From: Spirochaetia bacterium
GTDB taxonomy: Bacteria > Spirochaetota > Spirochaetia > Treponematales > Treponemataceae
Direction of reading: 5' to 3'
Assembly: GCA_900770075.1 (NCBI GenBank)
Contig: CAAGIZ010000092.1
Coordinates: 1-9,594 of the forward strand
Length of the DNA stretch: 9,594 nt
Positions 1 to 6,751 of this stretch are shown here, one piece after another (position 1 is the first letter of the stretch; every line of letters begins with the position of its first letter). The notes beneath the pieces are model-generated. The model made no database searches. It had not been told where the DNA came from and saw nothing but the letters and a program-made list of their open reading frames with translations. Both the position numbers and the translations under genes were made by a program.

Positions 1-116
1 GAACCGCGGAGCGAGCGCGCCGGTCAGGCGAAAAGGTGCCAGGACGGCACCGAAAGCGAGCGGAGACGCCCCGGCGGGAGCAAACACGATGTTTGCGACC
101 AGAGGGGTTCGACTCC
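1..116 (+). repeat. GC-rich structured repeat element, copy 1 (5' end cut by the window)
   Basis: Bases 1-45 are identical to 193-237, so this is a repeated element. Copy 2 begins six bases earlier with GGAGTCGAACC (187-197), and copy 1 ends with the exact reverse complement, GGTTCGACTCC (106-116). A complete unit would therefore be about 122 bp with 11-bp terminal inverted repeats, its first six bases lying just outside the window. Between the ends are several short hairpins: CGCC/GGCG (18-30), GGTGCC/GGCACC (35-51), CCC/GGG (70-78) and GCAAACA/TGTTTGC (80-96). Transcribed, it would fold into a closed multi-branched RNA. The 3' end resembles a tRNA T-arm (GGTTCGACTCC), but no full tRNA can be built. 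It could be a dispersed palindromic (MITE- or REP-like) element or part of a non-coding RNA gene. Repeat status is seen directly; element type is inference. Confidence 0.6.
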
Positions 117-137
117 CGTTGGAGCTAATAAAGTTTA

Positions 138-174
138 AAAAGAAGACATTTTTTTAAATGTCTTTTTTTATTTT
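138..174 (+). terminator. Intrinsic terminator after the repeat/RNA-like element
   Basis: AGACATTT (144-151) pairs with AAATGTCT (156-163) around a TTTT loop. The stem extends by further A-T pairs and is followed by a run of T interrupted by one A (164-174). This is a good rho-independent terminator for a transcript arriving from the left. It lies only about 20 bases after the T-arm-like end at 106-127, so the upstream transcript could be a structured RNA or a gene outside the window. The flanking A-run and T-run also give it some potential on the - strand, though no - strand gene reaches it. Confidence 0.75.
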
Positions 175-186
175 AAAGAAAATTCT

Positions 187-237
187 GGAGTCGAACCGCG
201 GAGCGAGCGCGCCGGTCAGGCGAAAAGGTGCCAGGAC
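187..237 (+). repeat. Truncated copy 2 of the GC-rich repeat
   Basis: Bases 193-237 repeat 1-45 without a mismatch, and 187-197 supply the left terminal sequence GGAGTCGAACC. Identity stops exactly at the end of the loop of the GGTGCC/GGCACC hairpin, so the right half of the element is missing here. The fragment sits between the terminator and the rsgA promoter. It is translatable in the rsgA frame, which creates a false 47-residue N-terminal extension if the first in-frame start at 158 is used. Confidence 0.75.
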
Positions 238-262
238 AAGCACAGTGCCACTGCCTTCAATC

Positions 263-291
263 TTGTCAAACCTTAAAATCTTACGTAAAAT
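263..291 (+). promoter_or_regulatory. Candidate rsgA-mutS2 promoter
   Basis: TTGTCA (263-268) and TAAAAT (286-291) are separated by exactly 17 bases, a good sigma70-type match. A start site about seven bases downstream would fall at or next to the ATG at 299, so the mRNA would be leaderless or nearly so. A second TAAAAT (274-279) has no convincing -35 partner. The call rests on motif and spacing alone. Confidence 0.4.
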
Positions 292-298
292 CAGATAT

Positions 299-1285
299 AT
301 GAACCAGCTTACAGGTAGAGTTTTAAGCGGATCGAACAACGTTTTTGAAGTTGAATCCGTTTCCGAAGAGGACGGCAGTTTTATTATCCGCTCCTGCGCA
401 TTAAAAAGCAAAAGGCTTAAATCAGAAAAAAAATACTACAATCCCCTTGCACCGGGAGATTTGGTTCAGATAGAGGTGGACAGTCTGGAAGAGAAAAAGG
501 GTCAGATTACCGCTTTGGTTCCCCGCAAAAACGAATTTGTCCGCTGGAACGTAAAAGGCCGCTCCCCTCAGCTTCTTGCAGCAAACCTTGACCATGTAAT
601 TTTGGTAACCACCCCGGAACAGCCTGATTTCCGCCCCCGTTTTATCGACAGGGAGCTTGCACAGGCAGAACGTCAGGGCATAGACCCCGTAATCCTCATA
701 AACAAATGCGATCTTCCAGCCGCACAGGAAGAAGATTTCTTGCGTTACGTTGCAATCTGGGAAAAACTGGGCTACAAGGTTATGAAAATCTCTGCAAAAA
801 GCGGAGAAGGCATGGTTGAATTTGCCCGCTTCATTCAAAACAAGCTCTGCGCCCTGGTGGGACAATCCGGAGTCGGAAAATCTTCCCTTGTAAACGTGCT
901 GGACAGCACCGTAGTACTGAAAACCGGAAGCCTTTCAAAAAAATACGGAAAAGGCAGCCACACCACCACAAAGGGAACCCTTCTGCACATAAAGCTTAAT
1001 GAATCCCTTACCGGCGGCATTCACGGACTTACGGCCTCCATAATTGACACTCCGGGCGTGCGCCGTTTTGTTCTCCACGACATCGAAGCAAAAGACCTTG
1101 CCCTGTACTTTAGGGAAATGTCTCCTCTGGTAGGACAGTGCAGTTTCGGACTAAGCTGTACCCACACAAACGAAACCGGCTGCAAAATCATCGAAGCAGT
1201 GGAAGCAGGAGAAATAAGCCGGGAACGCTATAAAAACTGGAAAAAAATCGCTGAAGAAATAAAAAGCGGACGCTGGACTGACTGA
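299..1285 (+). CDS. rsgA: Ribosome small-subunit biogenesis GTPase RsgA
   Basis: A 328-residue circularly permuted GTPase that acts late in 30S subunit maturation, releasing on GTP hydrolysis once the decoding region is formed. An N-terminal OB-fold (about residues 1-75) comes first. The G motifs then follow in the permuted order typical of the family: G4 NKCD (135-138), G5 SAKSG (165-169), G1 GQSGVGKSS (188-196), a switch region with SHTTT (220-224), and G3 DTPG (250-253). The C-terminal zinc knuckle has Cys281, Cys287, His289 and Cys295 in the family spacing C-x5-C-x-H-x5-C. I chose the ATG at 299 because MNQLTGRVL matches the usual OB-fold start. The longer reading from 158 begins inside the terminator and passes through repeat copy 2. 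No Shine-Dalgarno sequence precedes 299, fitting a leaderless transcript. mutS2 follows after 4 bases. Confidence 0.95.
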   Translation: MNQLTGRVLSGSNNVFEVESVSEEDGSFIIRSCALKSKRLKSEKKYYNPLAPGDLVQIEVDSLEEKKGQITALVPRKNEFVRWNVKGRSPQLLAANLDHVILVTTPEQPDFRPRFIDRELAQAERQGIDPVILINKCDLPAAQEEDFLRYVAIWEKLGYKVMKISAKSGEGMVEFARFIQNKLCALVGQSGVGKSSLVNVLDSTVVLKTGSLSKKYGKGSHTTTKGTLLHIKLNESLTGGIHGLTASIIDTPGVRRFVLHDIEAKDLALYFREMSPLVGQCSFGLSCTHTNETGCKIIEAVEAGEISRERYKNWKKIAEEIKSGRWTD

Positions 1286-1289
1286 AAAA

Positions 1290-3905
1290 ATGTGGCACAA
1301 AAAAACACTCGAAGACCTGGCATATTTCAGAATCCGCGACACCATTGCCAATTTCTGCGCAGGAGAGGAATCTCAACAGCTTTTAATGACAAAACTTCCC
1401 TTTACGGACGAAGAGCGGATAGAGGAACTGAAAGACCTGAGCCGTGAATGGAATACAATTTTAAACTCAAAAATTTCATTTTCGGTAAAAAGCTGGAATC
1501 CGGTTCACCATCTTTTTAAGTTTTTGAGGGTCGAAGGTACAACTCTGGAACAGGAACAGATTTTTGCAATCCTTCAATTTGCAGATTCAGCCCTGACCGC
1601 ACAGCAAGCCATAAATGCCGCTTCAAAAAACCTTTCCGTAAAAAAGCTCCTCACACTTTCCACTCTCCTACCTTCCGGTGAACTTTCAGCGGTAAAGGAA
1701 GAAATTCTCAGGGTTCTGGACAAGGACGGTCAGTTAAAAGACCTTCCGATTCTCCGGGAGATAAGATCAAGCATAGCCAGACTTCACACAGAGATTGCTT
1801 CCGCCCTGAAAAAATACACGGGCGACTCTTCTCTTTCCAGCGTACTTTCCAGCAATGTTCCGGCATTCAGGGCAGACAGGCAGGTTCTGGCTGTAAAGGC
1901 AAACCAGCGGGCAAGAATTTCCGGCATAGTCCACGAAGTAAGCGCTTCTGGGCAGACAATTTTTATTGAACCTGATGAGGTCGTAAGAAAAAACAACCAA
2001 CTCATACAGGAAGAATTCCGCCTTCAAAGCGAAACAAGAAAGATTTTCACGGAACTTACGGGGAAAATCTCCCCTTTTACGGATTTTCTTTCATCAGCCC
2101 TAAAAACCCTCATAAAACTGGATCAGACCTGCGCTGCAGCCCGGTGGGGAATTTCCAACGACTGCACCTATGCCCTTTCCTGTACCGAAAAAGACGGTTC
2201 AATTCTTCCTCCTGTACTTGTCGGGGCAAGACACCCCCTGCTGGCAGAAAAGGCCGTTCCAATTGACATGAAATTTCTGGAAGAAAAAAGCGTCCTCATA
2301 ATAACAGGCCCAAACACCGGCGGAAAAACAGTCAGCCTCAAGACCTTTGCCCTCTTTGCCCTGTTAAACCAGACAGGTTTTCCCCTGCCTGCAAAAGACG
2401 GTACCCGGCTTCCGGTCTTTAAGTCTCTTTTTGCAGATATCGGGGATGAACAGTCCATCGACCAGAGCCTTTCCACATTCTCTGCCCACATGAAAAACAT
2501 TGCCGCAGCAGTAAAATACGCAGACAAAAACAGTCTTGTCCTTCTGGACGAGCTTGGCAGCGGGACAGACCCTCAGGAAGGCGGAGCCATAGGCATGGCA
2601 GTTTTAGACCACCTTATCGAAAAAAAAGCATTCGTCCTCGTTACCACCCACCACGGAATACTCAAAAACTACGGATATACGAACAAATCGTGCATAAACG
2701 CCAGCGTAGATTTTGATACCGACACCTTAAGTCCAACCTACAGGCTTTTGATGGGGGTTCCAGGAGAAAGCCACGCACTGGACATTGCAAGACGCTCCGG
2801 CCTAGGCGAAAGAACCGTAAAAGCGGCAAAAAACTACATTCAGAGCGAGCAGGCAGACGTAAGCACGCTTATAAAGGGACTTACGGAAAAGTATGCCCAG
2901 CTTGCAAAACTGGAAAAAGAAGCCGCTGTCAGGGAAAAACTTCTGGCAGAAAAGGAACTTAAATTTGAACAGAAGTCTCTGCGCCAGAAAGAAAGGGAAC
3001 TTGAACTTAAAGAACGGGAACAGCGGGAAGCAGGCGACTTTGTTTCCCAGGCAAGAAAAAAACTTGAAAACCTCGTGCGGACTTTGAGGGAAGGTGAAAT
3101 TACCCGGGAAAAAACCCTTAACGTAAAAAGTTTTTTAAATGAACTTACAGGTCAGGCTGAAAAAGAAGAAAAAAAACTTGAAGAAGAAAAACTTGCCTTA
3201 GAAAAAAAGAAGGAAGAATTTGAAAAGAAACTGAAAGATTCTCCAGTTCGGGCAGAAAACGGAATGCTCATATCAAAGGACAATTCAAAACACTCCTCCA
3301 GCAAGGCTGCAAAATCCGGCAAAAAAAAGCTGAGCAACGCCCAGGCCCTTGCCCTTGCAAAAAACACCTATTCCGACGAAGAAGCACAGAAACTGACAGC
3401 TCAGGCAAACTCCGATTTTGTTACAAAGGCACAGTCAGTAAAAAAAGTGTCTCTGACTTTTGAAGAAGGCTGCGAAGTCCTGCACAAGGCAACGAAAGCA
3501 AAAGGAACGCTGATTTCCAGCACAAAAAAAGGATTCTGGTCAGTTCAGCTTGGTTCAATAAGGATGGAACTAAAGGAAAAAGACCTTGAACTTTTAACGC
3601 CTTCTCAAAATAGTACCACCGTAAGCATAGAACTTGCAGAAGATGCCTGCGGAAAAGCAAAGCCGGTCTTTGAACTCAGGCTTCTAGGAATGAGGGAAGA
3701 AGAAGCCATTAAAGCCCTGGAAAGACAGCTGGATCTCTGCCAGATACACAACTTCAGGAATTTCTCCGTAATACACGGAAAAGGAAACGGCATCCTCCAG
3801 CAGTCAGTACAGAACTTTCTCGCACAATACCCGGCGGTAAAAAGCTTCCGCTATGCTTCCCCGGAAGACGGCGGCTTCGGAAAAACCTACGTTGAACTGA
3901 ATTAG
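1290..3905 (+). CDS. mutS2: MutS2 family ATPase with C-terminal Smr domain
   Basis: An 871-residue MutS2 protein, longer than the roughly 780-790 residues usual for the family. A core/lever region (about 1-300) precedes an ABC-type ATPase with Walker A GPNTGGKT (340-347), signature STFSAHM (395-401), Walker B LVLLDE (416-421), a GSGTDP loop (423-428) and TTHH (452-455). A long charged coiled coil covers about 530-650. A Lys/Ser-rich linker of about 70 residues (650-720) probably accounts for most of the extra length. A small KOW-like segment (about 722-770) and an Smr domain (about 794-871) with HGKGNG (829-834) complete it. The mismatch-binding domain of MutS is absent. The family is linked to recombination control and, in Bacillus, to splitting collided ribosomes (RqcU), which fits an operon with rsgA. 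The usual Smr LDLR motif reads FELR (794-797). The start lies 4 bases after rsgA without a strong ribosome binding site, so translation is probably coupled. Confidence 0.94.
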   Translation: MWHKKTLEDLAYFRIRDTIANFCAGEESQQLLMTKLPFTDEERIEELKDLSREWNTILNSKISFSVKSWNPVHHLFKFLRVEGTTLEQEQIFAILQFADSALTAQQAINAASKNLSVKKLLTLSTLLPSGELSAVKEEILRVLDKDGQLKDLPILREIRSSIARLHTEIASALKKYTGDSSLSSVLSSNVPAFRADRQVLAVKANQRARISGIVHEVSASGQTIFIEPDEVVRKNNQLIQEEFRLQSETRKIFTELTGKISPFTDFLSSALKTLIKLDQTCAAARWGISNDCTYALSCTEKDGSILPPVLVGARHPLLAEKAVPIDMKFLEEKSVLIITGPNTGGKTVSLKTFALFALLNQTGFPLPAKDGTRLPVFKSLFADIGDEQSIDQSLSTFSAHMKNIAAAVKYADKNSLVLLDELGSGTDPQEGGAIGMAVLDHLIEKKAFVLVTTHHGILKNYGYTNKSCINASVDFDTDTLSPTYRLLMGVPGESHALDIARRSGLGERTVKAAKNYIQSEQADVSTLIKGLTEKYAQLAKLEKEAAVREKLLAEKELKFEQKSLRQKERELELKEREQREAGDFVSQARKKLENLVRTLREGEITREKTLNVKSFLNELTGQAEKEEKKLEEEKLALEKKKEEFEKKLKDSPVRAENGMLISKDNSKHSSSKAAKSGKKKLSNAQALALAKNTYSDEEAQKLTAQANSDFVTKAQSVKKVSLTFEEGCEVLHKATKAKGTLISSTKKGFWSVQLGSIRMELKEKDLELLTPSQNSTTVSIELAEDACGKAKPVFELRLLGMREEEAIKALERQLDLCQIHNFRNFSVIHGKGNGILQQSVQNFLAQYPAVKSFRYASPEDGGFGKTYVELN

Positions 3906-3934
3906 TTGCCCCGGCAAAAACACTATCCGAAAGC

Positions 3935-3991
3935 ACCGCCCCCCAGACTGGTCTATACGCTATATATAGCGTCTGCAAAGGCGGTTTTTTT
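3935..3991 (+). terminator. Nested-hairpin terminator of the rsgA-mutS2 operon
   Basis: ACCGCC (3935-3940) pairs with GGCGGT (3980-3985), followed by seven T (3985-3991). Inside are CAGAC/GTCTG (3944-3948 with 3971-3975) and a perfect hairpin ACGCTA-TATA-TAGCGT (3957-3972). The U-tract is on the + strand, so it serves mutS2. The - strand side lacks a proper T-run, so it is less convincing as the thrA terminator, although thrA ends only 11 bases away. Confidence 0.8.
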
Positions 3992-4001
3992 AGGTATCTT
4001 T

Positions 4002-6497
4002 CTACACCTCCGGATTAAAACTTACAGTTCTTAAAACATCTCCGAAAACCCCGGCGGCAGTAACGTCTGCACCGGCTCCATAGCCCCGGACTGTCAGAGG
4101 AATAGGATTGTATCGGGTAGTTTCAAAAACAAAGGCATTTTCACCACCCTTCACTGCAAACAGAGGGTCTTCCGGTCCTACTTCCAGCATTCCTACCGAA
4201 ACCTGACCATTTTTTATCGAAGCCCCCATTCGCAGAACCTTGTTCTGTTTTCTGAGGCAGTTCATTTTCTCTTCAAAATAAGCATCAACTTCAGGCAGCC
4301 GCTCCATAAACTCGTCCACGGTTCCTTCGATATTGAAAGTTTCAGGGAAGATTGAATTCATCTTTATGTCAGAAAGTTCGATTTCCATTCCTGCTTCCCT
4401 TGCAATGATGAGGGCTTTCCGGGCAACATCAGTACCCCGCAGGTCATCTCTCGGATCCGGCTCCGTAAAGCGCATCTGCTTTGCTTCTTTTACAGCCTCG
4501 CTGAACTTCTTGCCTTCGTCCAGTTTTCCGAATATGTATGAAAGGGAACCGGACATTATTCCGTTAAAGCCCACCAGACTGTCTCCCGACTTAAACAGGT
4601 TCTGAAGCGTATCGATAATCGGCAGCCCTGCCCCTACGTTGGTTTCGTACAGGAAGCGGACATGATTTTTGTTTGCAGTTTCCCTGATCTGCCTGTAATA
4701 GTCCATAGACATGGAATTTGCCCTTTTGTTCGGGGTTGCAATGTTCATGCCCGCATTCAAAACATCCAGGTACCGTTCCGGCAAATCGTAACTTGCGGTA
4801 CAGTCCACAAAAACCGGATTGAGGGGTTTAGTTTCCTTTACGAATTTTAAAATTTCGTCTAGATTTGTCTTTTTTGCAGAAGAAGAGATTGCATTCCTCC
4901 AGTCAGACAGGTCAAGACCGTTTCCGTCCAGCAGCATGCCCCGCATGGTAGCAATACAGCAGACCTTTATATCGATGTTTTGTTCCTTCAGGATTTTCTG
5001 CTGCCTGTAAATCTGATCCAAAAGTGCACCGCCGATTGTACCTGCACCGAAGGCAAAAAGTTCCACAGGCTGTGCAGTGTTGAAGAAAAAGCGGTGAGTA
5101 GTCTTTACGGCAATGTCCCCGTATTCTCCTGAAATTACGGCAGAAATCGAGCGTTCGCTTGACCCCTGGGCAATTGCAAGAATGTTTATGCTCCGGCTGG
5201 AAAGGGCATTGAAAAATCTTCCGGCAACACCCCGGTTCTGCTTCATGCCGTCGCCGACTATGGAAACTATGGCACAGTTGTCTATGACGCTTACAGGATT
5301 TATAACGCCTTCGCGGATTTCAAAAGCAAATTCGCTTTCCAGAACTTCCTTTACTTCCAGACTCTGACTCTGGCGAACGCAGAAAGAAATGGTATATTCT
5401 GAAGAAGACTGGGTGATTAAAAGCATGCTTATGCCTGCACGGCTGACGGCAGCAAAAATCCGGCTTGCAATTCCCGTCTTGCCCTTCATTCCTCCGCCGC
5501 TTACGGAAACAAGGGAGGTATTTTTCAGGCATGAAATTCCGCATACAGGTCCGACTTTTTTTTCTGATTCAAAAGGCCCCCGACCGATTCTTGTCCCCCG
5601 AGCCTTTGGATTGTGGGAATTCAGGCTCCAGGCTTCGATGCCTTTGGAAACAAGGGGAGCCAAGGTTTTAGGATGAAGGACTTTTGAGCCGAAGAAAGAA
5701 AGTTCCATTGCTTCTTCGTAGGTCATGTCATCCACCAGAATTGCATCGCTTACAACTCTCGGATCTGCCGTGTAAATTCCGTCCACGTCCGTCCAGAACT
5801 CAACTTTTTTTGAAGCCAGACAGGCCCCGATTATTGCAGCGGAAAAGTCCGAACCGTTCCGTCCCAAAAGCCCCATCTTCGGTTCTTCGTCCAGATGAGA
5901 AGTCCAGCCGCAGACAAAGCCCGGAAAAAGCAGGATCTGTGCCTGAGAAGCCTGAGCACCGTCCCTGTAAGGTCCCAGAGCCTCCGAAGTCCTTACATAA
6001 TCAGGATCGCTTTCTTTCTGACAGCCTGTAGTAAAGATGAACCTGCGGCTGTCCAGCACCAGAACGTTCTGTTTTTTTGCCAGCAGGACGGCATTTACCA
6101 CCGGCACGCAGCACAGTTCCCCCATTCCCATAATGCGGCAGTGAATGGATTGCGGACACTCGCCGAAAACTGCAACTCCAGACAGAAGTTTTTCCAGTTC
6201 CGTAAAATTCGGTTCTATTTTTTCCATTGTGGAAGCAGCGTCAAAGCCTTTTACGGAAGCCTGAAGTTCAGTACAGATATTTTCGTGGGTTTTTCTTATT
6301 TCGCTTACAAAATTTTCAGGAAGGGCACCTTTTACACAGCTGTCAATGGCAGTCTGAAGCGCATTAGAAACCCCGGCCACCGCAGAAACTACTACGCTTA
6401 TTCTGTCGGTCTTTGCCCTGTCCATGATAATCTGAACAGAATCTAAAATTCTGCGGGCAGAGCCCATTGAAGTACCGCCAAATTTTAAAGTAAGCAT
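4002..6497 (-). CDS. thrA: Bifunctional aspartokinase / homoserine dehydrogenase
   Basis: An 831-residue fusion catalysing the first step (ATP-dependent phosphorylation of aspartate) and third step (NAD(P)H reduction of aspartate semialdehyde to homoserine) of the threonine/methionine branch. The aspartokinase half has KFGGTSMG (5-12), GRNGSD (212-217) and WTDVDGIYTADPR (235-247). Two ACT-like regulatory segments follow (about 330-400 and 410-470), suggesting amino acid feedback as in enterobacterial ThrA (820 residues). The dehydrogenase half has FGAGTIGG for nucleotide binding (483-490), ETNVGAGLPII (618-628), GIMSGSLSYIF (646-656), the catalytic segment EPDPRDD...DVARK with Asp690 and Lys694, and GYGAGADVTAAGVFGDVL at the end (805-822). 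I chose the ATG at 6497 because GCGAGG lies 7 bases upstream; a GTG at 6512 would add five residues and bury that site. The gene appears monocistronic. ThrA versus MetL (lysine-insensitive, methionine-linked) cannot be settled by eye. Confidence 0.93.
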   Translation of the reverse strand: MLTLKFGGTSMGSARRILDSVQIIMDRAKTDRISVVVSAVAGVSNALQTAIDSCVKGALPENFVSEIRKTHENICTELQASVKGFDAASTMEKIEPNFTELEKLLSGVAVFGECPQSIHCRIMGMGELCCVPVVNAVLLAKKQNVLVLDSRRFIFTTGCQKESDPDYVRTSEALGPYRDGAQASQAQILLFPGFVCGWTSHLDEEPKMGLLGRNGSDFSAAIIGACLASKKVEFWTDVDGIYTADPRVVSDAILVDDMTYEEAMELSFFGSKVLHPKTLAPLVSKGIEAWSLNSHNPKARGTRIGRGPFESEKKVGPVCGISCLKNTSLVSVSGGGMKGKTGIASRIFAAVSRAGISMLLITQSSSEYTISFCVRQSQSLEVKEVLESEFAFEIREGVINPVSVIDNCAIVSIVGDGMKQNRGVAGRFFNALSSRSINILAIAQGSSERSISAVISGEYGDIAVKTTHRFFFNTAQPVELFAFGAGTIGGALLDQIYRQQKILKEQNIDIKVCCIATMRGMLLDGNGLDLSDWRNAISSSAKKTNLDEILKFVKETKPLNPVFVDCTASYDLPERYLDVLNAGMNIATPNKRANSMSMDYYRQIRETANKNHVRFLYETNVGAGLPIIDTLQNLFKSGDSLVGFNGIMSGSLSYIFGKLDEGKKFSEAVKEAKQMRFTEPDPRDDLRGTDVARKALIIAREAGMEIELSDIKMNSIFPETFNIEGTVDEFMERLPEVDAYFEEKMNCLRKQNKVLRMGASIKNGQVSVGMLEVGPEDPLFAVKGGENAFVFETTRYNPIPLTVRGYGAGADVTAAGVFGDVLRTVSFNPEV

Positions 6498-6538
6498 ACA
6501 AAAACCTCGCACTTTTTTTTCATGTCTATTTTTCGTCT

Positions 6539-6567
6539 ATTATAGTAAATAAAAAATCTTGTTACAA
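6539..6567 (-). promoter_or_regulatory. thrA promoter
   Basis: On the - strand, TTGTAA (6567-6562) and a perfect TATAAT (6544-6539) are separated by 17 bases. The start site would be near 6532, giving a leader of about 35 bases. That is too short for a threonine-rich leader peptide and attenuator, so classic thr attenuation is not expected from this promoter. Confidence 0.7.
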
Positions 6568-6618
6568 TCATATACAGACGGGGCTGCAGGTCAAACTGGA
6601 ATGACACAAAACGATTTC

Positions 6619-6647
6619 TTGAAAAATCACAGCCTTAGTGATAGAAT
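6619..6647 (+). promoter_or_regulatory. Promoter of the nucleotidyltransferase-manA operon
   Basis: TTGAAA (6619-6624) and TAGAAT (6642-6647) are 17 bases apart, pointing right. A start near 6654 leaves a 5' leader of about 98 bases that begins almost exactly with the palindrome at 6655-6683. The two divergent promoters lie about 50 bases apart and do not overlap. Confidence 0.6.
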
Positions 6648-6654
6648 GACAGGC

Positions 6655-6683
6655 ACCTGGTAAAAACTGAAGTTTTTAGAGGT
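6655..6683. repeat. Palindromic repeat, copy A
   Basis: TAAAAACT (6661-6668) and AGTTTTTA (6671-6678) flank a GA centre. The outer bases ACCT and AGGT continue the pairing past a small bulge. Bases 6661-6683 are identical to the reverse complement of 9521-9543, so this is a dispersed element present twice in the window in opposite orientations. It would form a stem-loop at the very 5' end of the nucleotidyltransferase-manA mRNA. The following TTCCTTATTTT is only weakly terminator-like. Confidence 0.75.
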
Positions 6684-6751
6684 TTCCTTATTTTACACTG
6701 CAGGCTGCCGGAGTCAAAAATCAGATGGCGGTCTTTCTATGGGAGTTAATT

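Noticed and set aside
40..127. A tRNA or tmRNA gene ending with GGTTCGACTCCC...GGAGCTA
   Set aside because: The T-loop looks right, but the T-stem has a G-G mismatch, no matching 5' acceptor strand (AGCTCCA) or anticodon arm is present in the 90 bases upstream, and the acceptor would not fit the GGGG-type start of tmRNA.
158..298. An N-terminal extension of RsgA starting at 158
   Set aside because: It starts inside the terminator hairpin, is encoded partly by repeat copy 2, and has no match to the RsgA fold, which begins at MNQLTGRVL.
3906..3917. TTGCCCCGGCAA as a terminator for thrA
   Set aside because: It is a 5-bp stem with a two-base loop, too small to fold stably; the - strand has no U-tract directly after it.
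5389..6446. Long + strand reading frames antisense to thrA (95, 115 and 183 codons)
   Set aside because: They are shadows of the thrA codon pattern on the opposite strand and show no domain or start signal.
6498..6532. A threonine attenuator leader for thrA
   Set aside because: The predicted leader is only about 35 bases and holds no Thr/Ile-rich reading frame or terminator pair.
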